A stretch of DNA of 64,000 nt from CAVYUC01 sp963783085. GTDB lineage: Bacteria; Bacteroidota; Bacteroidia; Bacteroidales; Prolixibacteraceae. A program made the position numbers and the translations under genes. Location: contig CAWAMJ010000012.1 of the NCBI GenBank assembly GCA_963783085.1, positions 79,795 to 143,794 of the forward strand. The letters are read 5' to 3'. Under the pieces are notes generated by a model. It worked only from the letters and a program-made list of their open reading frames with translations. It had not been told where the DNA came from and did no database searches. Below, piece by piece: positions 27,888 to 37,588 of the stretch (the first letter of the stretch is position 1; the number at the start of each line of letters is the position of its first letter).

Positions 27888-29150
27888 ATGCTTTTGCTAT
27901 CAACACAAACAACTGTTATAATCACCAGCGTGATTGTTTTCCTGGGGGTAATTATCCTGCTGGTTGCAATTCTTCTTTTTGCAAAGAAAAAGCTAACCCC
28001 TTCCGGCGAAGTAAAGCTGGATATTAATGAAGGTTCCCGCGAAATAGTGGCAGAACCTGGAAATTCACTGTTATCAACGCTTGGAAACAACAAAATATTC
28101 CTTCCTTCTGCTTGCGGTGGCGGCGGTACCTGTGCCATGTGCCGTTGCCAGGTAGTTGACGGTGGCGGTTCGATTTTGCCAACCGAAACAGATTTCTTTA
28201 CCCGGAAAGAACAAAACGATAATTGGCGGCTGGCCTGTCAGGTAAAAGTTAAAGAGGACCTGAAAATAAAGATTCCACAAGAAGTTCTTGGAATTAAAAA
28301 ATGGGAATGCGAAGTGGTTTCCAATAAAAACGTGGCAACATTTATCAAAGAATTTGTGGTCCGGCTTCCGGAAGGCGAAAACCTCAATTTCAAATCGGGA
28401 GGTTATATTCAAATAGACGTTCCGAAAATCGAGGTGGATTTTAACGACATCGAAGTGGATCAAAAATTTCGCGAAGAATGGGAAAAATTCGGCATGTTCA
28501 GTTTAAAAATGAAAAATCCGGAGCCAACATTCCGCGCTTATTCCATGGCCAATCACCCTGCCGAAGGAAACATCGTAATGCTGAATATCCGCATTGCCAC
28601 ACCACCGTGGGACCGTGCCAACAATGCATTTAAAAAAGTAAACCCGGGAATTTGTTCTTCTTATATTTTCTCCCGCAAACCGGGTGATAAAGTAACCATT
28701 TCAGGGCCTTACGGAGAATTCTTCCTGAAAAACAACGACAACGAAATGATGTTTATTGGTGGCGGCGCCGGAATGGCCCCCATGCGCTCGCACCTTTTCC
28801 ATCTGTTTCATACGGTAAAAGAAAGGGACAAAAAAGTTACCTTCTGGTACGGTGCCCGTTCATGGAAAGAAGTGTTCTATTACGACCAATTCCGCGAAAT
28901 TGAAAAAAATTACGATAATTTCAGTTTTCACCTGGCACTGTCGGAACCAATGCCCGAAGATAAATGGGAAGGTCCTACCGGATTTATCCACCAGGTGATT
29001 TACGACAATTACCTCAGCAAACACGAAGAACCCGAAGAAATTGATTACTACCTCTGCGGACCGCCAATGATGAACGATGCAGTTCAGAAAATGCTTTACA
29101 ACCTTGGCGTTCCGGATGAAAATGTGCTGTTCGACGATTTCGGAAGTTAA
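27888..29150 (+). CDS. nqrF: Na+-NQR subunit F (NADH-oxidising)
   Basis: A 420-residue electron-entry subunit. After an N-terminal transmembrane helix it has a 2Fe-2S ferredoxin domain with Cys ligands in SACGGGGTCAMCRC and LACQVKV. FAD- and NADH-binding domains follow: RAYSMANHPAEG, GPYGEFFLKN, GGGAGMAPMRSH and YYLCGPPMM. It takes electrons from NADH in the cytoplasm. It is the last gene of the operon, with a strong terminator 33 bp downstream. Confidence 0.97.
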   Translation: MLLLSTQTTVIITSVIVFLGVIILLVAILLFAKKKLTPSGEVKLDINEGSREIVAEPGNSLLSTLGNNKIFLPSACGGGGTCAMCRCQVVDGGGSILPTETDFFTRKEQNDNWRLACQVKVKEDLKIKIPQEVLGIKKWECEVVSNKNVATFIKEFVVRLPEGENLNFKSGGYIQIDVPKIEVDFNDIEVDQKFREEWEKFGMFSLKMKNPEPTFRAYSMANHPAEGNIVMLNIRIATPPWDRANNAFKKVNPGICSSYIFSRKPGDKVTISGPYGEFFLKNNDNEMMFIGGGAGMAPMRSHLFHLFHTVKERDKKVTFWYGARSWKEVFYYDQFREIEKNYDNFSFHLALSEPMPEDKWEGPTGFIHQVIYDNYLSKHEEPEEIDYYLCGPPMMNDAVQKMLYNLGVPDENVLFDDFGS

Positions 29151-29182
29151 TCACGCTTACCAACATCAAAATAATATACCAG

Positions 29183-29211
29183 CCATCCTTCTTTTGAAGG
29201 ATGGTTTTTTT
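29183..29211 (+). terminator. Rho-independent terminator of the nqr operon
   Basis: A perfect 9-bp stem CCATCCTTC/GAAGGATGG with a TTTT loop, followed by seven T. Confidence 0.9.
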
Positions 29212-29235
29212 GTGTAAAATTTAACGCCGCACAAT

Positions 29236-29461
29236 TTAATTTAATGCCCTGATTTCTTCCAGCCGTTGTAGGGCAACCGGATCGGTGGAGAAAATGTTTT
29301 TCAAGTTTTTCACAGGCAAAGTCGCTGCAAAAAGCACAGCTTTTAAGTTTTTTACCGATGGCACACGTTCTGATTTCACAGTTACTACATCCTGAAAACA
29401 ATCGTCCGGCAACCGGTGTGCAACCGTCGCAGTCGGTTTTAATTTGTTTCATGCTGCCCAT
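29236..29461 (-). pseudogene. DUF3795 remnant (N-terminally truncated, frameshifted)
   Basis: The cysteine-rich second half of a DUF3795 protein is recognisable (DCDGCTPVAGRLFSGCSNC, CAFCSDFACEKLEK). After the A5 run near EKLEK the reading frame is lost. One added A restores NIFSTDPVALQRLEEIRALN and a stop at 29236-29238, which is the normal family ending. The N-terminal CGxxCxxC half is missing: the fragment begins at the 3' end of the DASS transporter gene. It is therefore a deletion remnant. Confidence 0.7.
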
Positions 29462-31083
29462 GCCGGGAAAACCGAAACATCGATATCGAAAACCACGATG
29501 CCCCAGAAATACATAACGAGCGTGGCCACTATAATTCCGGCGATATTCAGCAAAATTCCGGTGCGGACCATATCTTTCACCCTGATGCGGTTGGTACCGA
29601 AAATAATAGCATTGGGCGGCGTTGCAACCGGCAGCATAAATGCCAGCGAAGCCGCTACCGTGGCGGGGACCATTAAAAGCAACGGATTTATTTTTATGGA
29701 AACTGCAAGATCGCCCAGGATGGGCAATATCATTTGGGTGGTGGCCAGGTTAGAGGTAAGTTCTGTCAGCAACGACATCATCGTAACGTTGGAAAGCGTC
29801 AGCACAATAGGTTTTACATGGGCAAGCGAAACCAGTTGTTCACCGATCCAAAGTGAAAGGCCGGACTCTACAAATCCTTTGGCCAAAGCAAAACCGCCAC
29901 CAAACAGCAACACAATATTCCATGGAACTTTATTGGCGGTTTCCCAGTTCATGATCCGTTCGCCCTTTTTTGTTTTTGAAGGAATAACAAACAACAATGT
30001 TGCAATGAAAATGGCCACAGTGCCGTCGTTAATGTAATCAGGGGCATTAAAAAGCTGTGCCCATCCCGGTATCACAACCGACTGAATATCGAACCCCAAT
30101 CGGAATATCCAGAGCAAAGCAAGAATAATGAAAAGCACCAAAACAATTTTTTCCTCTGGTTTGGGCTTGCCCAAAAGCTGGTACTCCTCCTTGAATCCGC
30201 CAATCTTCAAATTTCTCCAGCTTTCTTTGGGCTTGTACAGGAGATAGAGCAGCAACCAGGCGCAAAAAAACAGCAAAACTGTGACGGGGAATGCAAAAAT
30301 AAACCAACTGGCGAATGAAATTTCCGGCATTTCAGGAAAGACAATATGCGCAATTTGTATAAACGACAGGTTTGGCGGTGTACCTATTAACGTTGCAACC
30401 CCGCCAATTGACGCTGAATAGGCAATTCCGAGCAACAAACCAATCGAATATTTCCAGGTATGTTCCCTGCCCAGGCTTTCTTCGAGTTTCATGATTATCG
30501 ACAATGCAATCGGTACCATCATCATTGCTGTGGCGGTATTCGACATCCACATCGACAAAAACGAGGTGGCGAGCATAAAGCCCATTAAAATGCGGCCAGG
30601 GCTCACTCCGAAGAAAATCAATATCCGGAGGGCAATCCTGCGGTGCAGGTTCCAGCGTTCCATGGCAAAAGCCACCATAAAACCACCGATAAACAAAAAA
30701 ATCAGGTGGTTGAAATACATGGCCGAAATCACTTTTCCGTCGGCCACGCCAAACAGCGGGAAGAGCGCCACCGGAAGCAAAGCAGTTACCGCCAGCGGAA
30801 CAGCCTCGGTAATCCACCAGGCAGCCATTAAAAATGCAATGGCAGCCGTATACGTCACTTTCGGATTTCCCGGATCGAGATCAGCAAAAAGTATAATGAA
30901 CAAACTTACTACTGGCGCAGCAATCAATGCAACCTGCTGCGTTTTTCCTGATTTCGGCGCAAATGATTCCGGCATAATTTTGTTTAGCTTTTCTTGATTT
31001 GGCAAATACGGAATAAACAGTATTAAAACAACAACAATAAAGTTATAAAAGAAAGCCAAAAAATCAATTATGTTGAATTTCAT
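29449..31083 (-). CDS. SLC13/DASS-family sodium:anion symporter
   Basis: A protein of about 544 residues with 11 or more membrane helices of the divalent anion:Na+ symporter family (dicarboxylate, citrate or sulfate import). Typical segments are AAWWITEAVPLAVTALLPV, MSNTATAMMMVPIALSI with the SNT Na+/substrate motif, and the second-repeat equivalent TELTSNLATTQMILPIL. ATPPNAIIFGTNRI is near the C-terminus. The ATG at 31083 or one eight codons upstream could start it. A DUF3795 remnant overlaps its 3' end by 13 bp. Confidence 0.93.
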   Translation of the reverse strand: MKFNIIDFLAFFYNFIVVVLILFIPYLPNQEKLNKIMPESFAPKSGKTQQVALIAAPVVSLFIILFADLDPGNPKVTYTAAIAFLMAAWWITEAVPLAVTALLPVALFPLFGVADGKVISAMYFNHLIFLFIGGFMVAFAMERWNLHRRIALRILIFFGVSPGRILMGFMLATSFLSMWMSNTATAMMMVPIALSIIMKLEESLGREHTWKYSIGLLLGIAYSASIGGVATLIGTPPNLSFIQIAHIVFPEMPEISFASWFIFAFPVTVLLFFCAWLLLYLLYKPKESWRNLKIGGFKEEYQLLGKPKPEEKIVLVLFIILALLWIFRLGFDIQSVVIPGWAQLFNAPDYINDGTVAIFIATLLFVIPSKTKKGERIMNWETANKVPWNIVLLFGGGFALAKGFVESGLSLWIGEQLVSLAHVKPIVLTLSNVTMMSLLTELTSNLATTQMILPILGDLAVSIKINPLLLMVPATVAASLAFMLPVATPPNAIIFGTNRIRVKDMVRTGILLNIAGIIVATLVMYFWGIVVFDIDVSVFPAWAA

Positions 31084-31133
31084 TTGATTTTTAAGTAACT
31101 TGTTCAAATGTTTCAGAATAAAACCGTCAAATA

Positions 31134-31484
31134 ATGTATCAGTATAAAGCTCTTGTTGAACGGGTTGTTGATGGCGACACCATTGACGTGATCATTGATT
31201 TGGGATTTAAAATAACAACAAACCAGCGGATAAGGCTGGCCGGTATAAACACACCGGAAACCTACAATGTGAAAAAAGATTCCGACGAATTTAAAAAAGG
31301 GATGCAGGCCAAAATTTTTGTGGAGCAGCGGCTGAATGTCAATAAAAATGAAATATTGATAGAAACTGATAAACTTACCGGAAAATATGGCCGATATATT
31401 GGTACTATATTCCTTGCAGACAGTAAAGTTTCGCTTAACGACGAACTGGTTTCCATGGGTCTGGCGGAGTACAAAACATACTGA
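31134..31484 (+). CDS. SNase-like (thermonuclease family) protein
   Basis: A 116-residue protein with the staphylococcal-nuclease OB fold: RVVDGDTIDVIIDLGF, IRLAGINTPE (catalytic Arg/Asp region) and TGKYGRYIGTIFL (second catalytic Arg). SLNDELVSMGLAEY closes the domain. It is shorter than secreted nucleases and has no signal peptide, so it probably acts inside the cell. Similar short proteins occur in many bacteria and phages. Activity is likely but not certain. It is divergent from the DASS gene. Confidence 0.85.
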   Translation: MYQYKALVERVVDGDTIDVIIDLGFKITTNQRIRLAGINTPETYNVKKDSDEFKKGMQAKIFVEQRLNVNKNEILIETDKLTGKYGRYIGTIFLADSKVSLNDELVSMGLAEYKTY

Positions 31485-31537
31485 TTTTTTGAAACAATCC
31501 CACTGAATAAACAGAATAGCAAAAAAGAAACTGACGA

Positions 31538-32602
31538 ATGGCACGATTTATAAAAAGCCGAAAAAAATCACAGGGCGCTTCTCCGGGGGCGCTTATTTTT
31601 CTTGGAAACAAAAAAATGGAACAGCCGGAATTCCATTTAATGATTTACGACAAAGACTCTGTTTCTGAAACCCCATTGGGAAGTTTGGATGAAATACCTG
31701 ATGAAATCCCCGACAATTCGGTGATGTGGATTAATATTTTCGGTTTGCACGACATAAAAATCATTGAAACTCTGGGTGATTTTTTTGACATTCCATCGCT
31801 GGATTTGGAAGATATTTTAAATCCTGACCAACGTCCAAAATTAAGCGTAAATGAAAACAACCTGAACATTTTTCTGAAAATACTGGAATACAAGGAAGAT
31901 CAGAAGCGGGTTACAGGCGATCAGATTTCAATAGTGATCGGCAGTAATTATGTTATTACTTTTCAGGAAACGGTTACGCATTATTTTGATCCGGTGCGTG
32001 AAAGGATAAGGACAAGCAAGGGGAAAATCAGACAATCGGGCCCGGATTATCTGGCGTACGCACTCATCGATACGTTGGTTGATGGATACATTCACAACAT
32101 TGAAAATCTGGGAAGTACCATTGAAGCGCTGGAAAAAGAGGTGCTTCATCAAACACGAAAAGAAACGCTTTACCAAATCTACCAGTTGAAGACCAATGTC
32201 AGCTTTATACGAAAAAACGTGTGGCCGCTAAAGGAAATTATGCTTTTCCTGAACAAATCCGATTCAAAGCTCATTCAGAAAAAAACCCTGAGTTATTTAA
32301 AAGATTTACAGGATCTGACAACCCAGGCGCTTGAGGCAATCGACATTTATTATAACATGACAAACGATTATCTGAATATTTACCATGCCAATGTGGGAAA
32401 CCGGACAAACGACGTAATGAAAGTGCTCACCATTTTTGCGTCAATTTTCATTCCACTTACTTTTATAGCAGGTGTTTACGGAACGAATTTCGATTACCTG
32501 CCTGAGCTGCACTTTAAATACAGCTATTTTATTATGCTCGGGGTGATGCTGGCCATCGCACTGACCATGTTGTTTTATTTTAAAAGAAAAGACTGGTTAT
32601 AA
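31538..32602 (+). CDS. corA: CorA-family divalent cation transporter with GTN filter
   Basis: A 354-residue CorA homologue. A cytoplasmic alpha/beta and long helical region (about residues 1-290) is followed by two C-terminal transmembrane helices. The loop after helix 1 reads AGVYGTNFDYLPELHF, where the selectivity signature is normally YGMNF; the codon is ACG, one base from ATG. The rest of the family is well conserved (FLDIPSLDLEDILNPDQRPK region, TIFASIFIPLTFIAGVYG). Mg2+ or Co2+ transport is expected for the family, but selectivity may differ here. A later ATG at 31616 is an alternative start. Confidence 0.93.
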   Translation: MARFIKSRKKSQGASPGALIFLGNKKMEQPEFHLMIYDKDSVSETPLGSLDEIPDEIPDNSVMWINIFGLHDIKIIETLGDFFDIPSLDLEDILNPDQRPKLSVNENNLNIFLKILEYKEDQKRVTGDQISIVIGSNYVITFQETVTHYFDPVRERIRTSKGKIRQSGPDYLAYALIDTLVDGYIHNIENLGSTIEALEKEVLHQTRKETLYQIYQLKTNVSFIRKNVWPLKEIMLFLNKSDSKLIQKKTLSYLKDLQDLTTQALEAIDIYYNMTNDYLNIYHANVGNRTNDVMKVLTIFASIFIPLTFIAGVYGTNFDYLPELHFKYSYFIMLGVMLAIALTMLFYFKRKDWL

Positions 32603-32620
32603 ACTAAAAAGACTAAATAA

Positions 32621-33538
32621 ATGCAAGTAATATTGGGAGCAGGTGGCGCCATTGGTAACGATTTGGCCCGCGAACTGAAAAAATACACAGCTCAGGTGCG
32701 GCTGGTCAGCCGAAATCCTGAGAAAGTGAATGACGATGATGAACTTTTAGCCGGCGATTTAACCGACGGCGAATTTGCAGACAAGGCAGTTGCCGGTTCC
32801 GAGGTTGCTTATATAACGGTCGGATTGCAGTATAACATCCAGGTATGGCGGGCAAAATGGCCCGTTATTATGCAGAATGTTATTTCCTCCTGTAAAAAAC
32901 ACAATACCAAACTGGTGTTTTTCGATAACATGTACATGTACGATAAAAACAAGTTGAATCCGATGACGGAAGAAACCGAAATACAGCCTTCGAGCGAAAA
33001 AGGAAAAGTGCGCGCACAAATTGCGGAAATGCTGCTGAACGAAGTTAAATCAGGAAAACTGCAGGGTTTAATTGCCCGTGCTGCCGATTTTTACGGACCC
33101 GGAATTGGCAACAGCGTTTTAAATGAAGCAGTGGTTAATAACTTGAAGAAAAGGAAAAAAGCTATTTGGTTTGGTAAGCTGAACCACCTCCACAACTTCA
33201 CCTACACGCCCGATGCAGCAATGGCAACAGCACTTTTGGGAAATACGCCTTCGGCTTATGGCGAAGTGTGGCACTTACCAACCGTTCAGCCACTTACCAT
33301 GCGCGAATGGATTAACAGGTTCGCTGCAGAAATTGGAACAAAACCGAATAGTATGGTCATTCCCAAATTTATGATCATTCTGATGGGATTCATCAATCCA
33401 CTTATGAAAGAAACCACGGAAATGTTGTACCAGTACGACCGTAATTACAATTTCGACAGTTCAAAATTCGAAACAGTTTTTAACGTTAAACCGACCCAGG
33501 TTGAAACTGCCATTCATGAAATTGTAAAGGCAGGTTGA
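32621..33538 (+). CDS. NAD-dependent epimerase/dehydratase family protein
   Basis: A 305-residue Rossmann-fold protein of the extended/atypical SDR type. The nucleotide-binding motif is at the start (VILGAGGAIGNDLA), with ADFYGPGIG and HNFTYTPDAAMATALL downstream. The latter are typical of NAD(P)-binding sugar epimerase or isoflavone-reductase-like members. The YxxxK catalytic pair is not clearly placed, although a FFDNMYMYDK segment is near the expected position. Substrate unknown. It is 18 bp after corA, possibly cotranscribed. Confidence 0.85.
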   Translation: MQVILGAGGAIGNDLARELKKYTAQVRLVSRNPEKVNDDDELLAGDLTDGEFADKAVAGSEVAYITVGLQYNIQVWRAKWPVIMQNVISSCKKHNTKLVFFDNMYMYDKNKLNPMTEETEIQPSSEKGKVRAQIAEMLLNEVKSGKLQGLIARAADFYGPGIGNSVLNEAVVNNLKKRKKAIWFGKLNHLHNFTYTPDAAMATALLGNTPSAYGEVWHLPTVQPLTMREWINRFAAEIGTKPNSMVIPKFMIILMGFINPLMKETTEMLYQYDRNYNFDSSKFETVFNVKPTQVETAIHEIVKAG

Positions 33539-33606
33539 TCCTTCCGTTTTTATTTGTATTTTTCTTTGCTTTTATTTGAATTAAAAACCAGTAATACATC
33601 ATCAAT

Positions 33607-34335
33607 ATGAAAACTCTGTTAAAATCCATTTTTATCGTAGCGCTGCTTTTTTCCGCCGACCAGCTTTTATATGCGCAGCAGGATAATAAAACCACTGCAA
33701 AAGAAGAAAGACAAGGATGGCAGTTGTTGTTCAACGGACAAAATTTCGACGGTTGGCGCGGTGTGAACCAGCAGGCATTTCCGGAAAAAGGCTGGAAAGT
33801 TACCAACGGCACAATTGTTTGCACCGGTGAAAAAGGCGGAAGTGTCATTACAAAAGAAAAATACGGCGATTTTGAACTAAAATGGGACTGGCAACTGACC
33901 ACGCCCGGCTCAAATTCCGGATTAAAATATTTTGTGGTGGAACGGCCGGGCGACAGTGGCGGATACGGCTACGGAATTGAATACCAGTTGCTCGATGATA
34001 AGGATTACGTTGATCGCGGCCAAATGGAAGCCAACGATTTCCACACCACCGGAGCAGCATATGAATTATATCCACCATCGCCGGACAAAAAAGTAAATCC
34101 GCCCGGAAAGTGGAACAGTAGCCGGATTGTAAGCAAAAACGGAAAAGTGGAACACTGGCTTAACGGGAAAAAAATCCTGGATTACGATCGCTTCAGCGAT
34201 GATTTCAAAGAAAAAGTGGCCGAAAGTAAATTCAAGGATGTGGAGAATTACGGAGTACATCCTGAAGGACATATTTTGCTTCAGGATCACAACAGCCCGG
34301 TATATTTCAAAAACATCAAAATCAGAAAGTTGTAA
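33607..34335 (+). CDS. DUF1080 (3-keto-disaccharide hydrolase-like) secreted protein
   Basis: A 242-residue protein with a signal peptide (about residues 1-24, ending LYAQQ) and one DUF1080 concanavalin-like sandwich. Markers are GWQLLFNGQNFDGWRGVN, GDFELKWDWQLTTPGSNSG and ILLQDHNSPVYFKNIKIR. The family is often encoded with Gfo/Idh/MocA oxidoreductases and is linked to hydrolysis of 3-keto-glycosides. Such an oxidoreductase gene follows directly, which supports this role here. Confidence 0.9.
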   Translation: MKTLLKSIFIVALLFSADQLLYAQQDNKTTAKEERQGWQLLFNGQNFDGWRGVNQQAFPEKGWKVTNGTIVCTGEKGGSVITKEKYGDFELKWDWQLTTPGSNSGLKYFVVERPGDSGGYGYGIEYQLLDDKDYVDRGQMEANDFHTTGAAYELYPPSPDKKVNPPGKWNSSRIVSKNGKVEHWLNGKKILDYDRFSDDFKEKVAESKFKDVENYGVHPEGHILLQDHNSPVYFKNIKIRKL

Positions 34336-34399
34336 AGTTGAAGAATATTACCAACAGATGTACAACCTGAAACTTCAAACTTTAAATTCTAAACTCGAA

Positions 34400-35824
34400 A
34401 TGGAACGAAGAGATTTTATTAAAACAACAGCAGCCGGCAGTCTTGCCATTACAACCGCACCGACCATTTTAACCGGCTCGCGCTGGAAAGGTGCAAACGA
34501 CCGGGTGAATGTAGCCCAAATCGGCATCCACGGAATGGGACAAAACCATATTCAGGAATACCTTAAACTGGATAACGTGGAAGTAGTTGCCCTTTGCGAT
34601 GTGGATGGAAATCTTTTTGCAGAGCGCATTAAAAATCATTTTACGGATAAAGGATTCAAAGCCCCCAAAACATATATGGACATGCGCAAAATGTTTGAAG
34701 ATAAAGACATTGATGCCGTTTCCATAACCACACCCAATCACTGGCACTCGCTGGCGGCAATCTGGGCCATTCAGGCAGGCAAACATGTTTCGGTTGAAAA
34801 ACCTTGCTGCCACACCTTTCATGAAGGCCAAAAGCTGGTTGAAGCAGCTAAAAAATACGATGTAATTGTACAGGACGGAGCAGAACAACGCAGCAATCCA
34901 TGTTCCATTTCGATGGCGGGTTACCTGCATTCCGGGAAACTGGGAGAAGTTTACCTGGGTAAAGGAAATTGTTACAAATGGCGCGATTCCATCGGCAGGT
35001 ACCCGGACGGTCCGATGACTAAGGATGAAAAATTTGCCTTTACCATCGGCAGTAATTCTTATGTGCAACCCTATACCAAACAATACCTTTCAAAAGTAGA
35101 TTACAACCTTTGGCAGGGGCCGGCGCCACTTTTACCGTTTAACCGCAACCGTTTCCACTACAACTGGCACTGGAACTGGGATTACGGGAATGGCGACATG
35201 GGAAACCAGGGCGTGCACGAAATGGATATCGCCCGCTGGGGACTGGGAGTTTCACTACCCACAAAAATCAGTTCCATCGGTGGTCATTTTGTTTTCGATG
35301 ATGCACAGCAAACTCCCAATGACCAGATGACAATTTTCGAATTTCCGAATCCTGACGGCGGCGATAACAAAAAGAAAATCCTGCAATTTGAAGTACGCCA
35401 CTGGATTACCAACCACGAACTGCCCACGAAAGCAGGGGATACCGGAAACGATTATATGACCAGCGCAGCAAACGAAGTTGGAAATTTATTCTTTGGCTCC
35501 AAAGGTTTTATGAGCAAAACGGTTACCGACTGGCAGGTTTTTGAGGGCCAGAAGAAAACACCAACTGATTCAGGCAGCGGGCTCGGCAACCATTACCAGG
35601 ATTATATTAACGCCATTCGTGCAAACGATCAAAAGTTGGCAAAAGGCGATATTGAAGAGGGATTTTACAGTTGTGCGTTAATTCACCTTGGCAATATTTC
35701 GTACCGGCTGGGGCGCACACTGGATTTCGATCCGAAAACAATGAAATTCAAAAACGACGAAGAGGCAAACCGCATGCTCACCAAAGAATACCGTGCTCCG
35801 TTTTTACTGCCGGAAAAAGTATAA
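34400..35824 (+). CDS. Gfo/Idh/MocA-family oxidoreductase with Tat-like signal
   Basis: About 474 residues. It begins MERRDFIKTTAAGSLAITTA, a twin-arginine-type export signal, then a Rossmann domain (VNVAQIGIHGMGQNHIQEYL) and the family motif KHVSVEKPCCHTFHEGQKL. The C-terminal domain has NWHWNWDYGNGDMGNQGVHE, typical of secreted Bacteroidota members. The ATG at 34400 is used because it begins the signal; the open frame extends upstream into the DUF1080 gene without need. It probably oxidises a sugar hydroxyl with bound NAD(P), paired with the DUF1080 hydrolase. Confidence 0.92.
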   Translation: MERRDFIKTTAAGSLAITTAPTILTGSRWKGANDRVNVAQIGIHGMGQNHIQEYLKLDNVEVVALCDVDGNLFAERIKNHFTDKGFKAPKTYMDMRKMFEDKDIDAVSITTPNHWHSLAAIWAIQAGKHVSVEKPCCHTFHEGQKLVEAAKKYDVIVQDGAEQRSNPCSISMAGYLHSGKLGEVYLGKGNCYKWRDSIGRYPDGPMTKDEKFAFTIGSNSYVQPYTKQYLSKVDYNLWQGPAPLLPFNRNRFHYNWHWNWDYGNGDMGNQGVHEMDIARWGLGVSLPTKISSIGGHFVFDDAQQTPNDQMTIFEFPNPDGGDNKKKILQFEVRHWITNHELPTKAGDTGNDYMTSAANEVGNLFFGSKGFMSKTVTDWQVFEGQKKTPTDSGSGLGNHYQDYINAIRANDQKLAKGDIEEGFYSCALIHLGNISYRLGRTLDFDPKTMKFKNDEEANRMLTKEYRAPFLLPEKV

Positions 35825-36002
35825 TACCACAAATTATTGTATTCCGGAATTGAAACGAGCTATCCGTCTGGCGGTTTGAAACCATCCGGCGGGTTTTCGG
35901 CAGAATAATCGTTATCCGGATTCCTGAAAGAGATATTGAGTCTGCCCAACAAGTGGGATTTACATTAATTCAGTAAAAACACACGTTGTTATATTAAAAT
36001 AA

Positions 36003-36710
36003 TCATGGATTTATCGTTTCCATCAGTAGCGAAAAGTTGTCGTTGTAATGATGCCCACCCGGCAGCCGGAAAACTTTCAGGCTATTGTTTTCACTTAAGC
36101 TGTCTTTAAGCAGAAGGTTCTCGTTCTGTCCGAAAATACAAGTCATCGGCAACCCATTTCTTTCAATCTCGCCGCCCACTTTGTATTTTCGTTGTGCATC
36201 ATCGGCTGTGGCTAACAAATCGCTTAGATGTACCTCGAAATCGGTACTTGCAGAAGGTGATAACAAAGCAACTTTTTTTATTTTGTGTTGTAAATCGATG
36301 GTTAATAACCGGGGCAAAAAACTGGCCACATCGGCGCCAAAAGAATAACCTACCACAATTAACGAAGCTTTTCCCCAGTTTTTCATAAAATAGTTGGAAA
36401 TCTTTTCAATGTCGCGGGCAAATATCTTGGGTGATTTTCCTTTCCAGAAATATTTCCGGCTGTTCAGCGAAACCACACCGTAACCTTTCTTTTCAAATTC
36501 TTCTTTTAACTTTTGGCTGAATGCGTTCCACCCTCCGTCGCCGGTGAGGTATAAAATCAAATCACTCCGGCTTCCTTTTACTGCAGATGTTTCAAGCGGC
36601 AAATCTCCCAGCGCCGGAATTCCCTGTGCCGTTGTCAGGTTACTGCTCATACAAATAACGGTCAATAAAACCAGCCAATAAACAACAATCTTTCTCCTCT
36701 CCATCTTCAT
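36003..36710 (-). CDS. AcvB/VirJ-family exported hydrolase
   Basis: About 235 residues with a signal peptide (ending TTAQG) and an alpha/beta-hydrolase domain of the AcvB/VirJ type: LYLTGDGGWNAFSQKLKEEF, SLNSRKYFWKGKSPKIFARD and the nucleophile elbow VGYSFGADVASFLPR (Ser in GYSFG). The catalytic His is likely in LPGGHHYNDN. In alpha-proteobacteria AcvB hydrolyses lysyl-phosphatidylglycerol; the substrate here is unknown. There is a 178-bp gap to the convergent oxidoreductase gene. Confidence 0.85.
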   Translation of the reverse strand: MKMERRKIVVYWLVLLTVICMSSNLTTAQGIPALGDLPLETSAVKGSRSDLILYLTGDGGWNAFSQKLKEEFEKKGYGVVSLNSRKYFWKGKSPKIFARDIEKISNYFMKNWGKASLIVVGYSFGADVASFLPRLLTIDLQHKIKKVALLSPSASTDFEVHLSDLLATADDAQRKYKVGGEIERNGLPMTCIFGQNENLLLKDSLSENNSLKVFRLPGGHHYNDNFSLLMETINP

Positions 36711-36879
36711 TTCATTCGAATCTGTTGGTATTTTAAAAAAGCTGTTTGCCAATTATCCCGAATTAAAATTATTTCCTGAATTTCATATTTCTGCTGCTCG
36801 AAAATCGTACCAAAAATCTGTAGTCAATCATGAAAAATCAGTGCAGTAATCTTTCATTTTTCCGTGAAAATGAAACCAA

Positions 36880-37451
36880 TTATTCCAAATCTTTCGCATA
36901 ATCCAGTGTGGTTTTAAAAAAATCGTGACGCATTTTGTCGGCATCAATATCTTTGTACATCCATATTTCGCGGTCGCCTTTTTCTTTTGATGTCCTGATT
37001 TTTACCTCTTCCGAAAATTCAGGGTGAATTATGGCTTCGACAAGTGACAAATCCCAGATGGTTCGTTCCCTCACACCCGGGTCGATGTGATTGTACCAGC
37101 GCTGCAACAAAAAATCAGTCAAATCATGCTTTCCCTTCAACTGCCCCACGGTTTCATTCCAGTCGAACTTCATTTTCGACGCCACATTTACAGGAATTAC
37201 ATGCAATTCAACATCAGAATTTAAAATTACTTCCAACGCCTGAATATACGACAAGCCCAATGACTCACCTGCCACTGTGTTGCATTTAATCCGGCAACTT
37301 CCCACGATGGCTCAATTAAACCACGCACAACTGCATATAAATCATCCACTTCATTACCGGTATCGGCATCAATAACAACACGTATTTTTTGCTGAGAATT
37401 CGCAGATATTGCGAGGAATAACATTAAAACGAACAAAACTTTGGATTTCAT
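36880..37451 (-). pseudogene. Nucleoside hydrolase with internal deletion and frameshift
   Basis: The N-terminal part (37451 down to about 37260) has a signal peptide and the Ca2+-binding start of nucleoside hydrolases (VVIDADTGNEVDDLYAVVRG, then EVAGLNATQWQ). The C-terminal part, in another frame, resumes at QALEVILNSDVELHVIPVN and continues to KDIDADKMRHDFF. About 110-130 residues of the family's middle are absent at the junction near 37265-37285, so this is a true deletion rather than only a base error. It is the last gene of the minus-strand carbohydrate cluster. Confidence 0.8.
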
Positions 37452-37588
37452 AAATTGTAAAATGACGAGTGACTACCCGAATAAAAGTAGTAAAGATTTG
37501 GTTTCTCTGTAAATCCCCGGGAAATGATCCGGTTAAATTCACTGGAAGGTAACACTGTCCCATCCGAAAAAGTGGCGTTTCAATTGGT

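Noticed and set aside
35825..36002. Small RNA or terminator between the oxidoreductase and VirJ-like genes
   Set aside because: Only weak, imperfect CCGGCGGG-type pairing; not strong enough to report.
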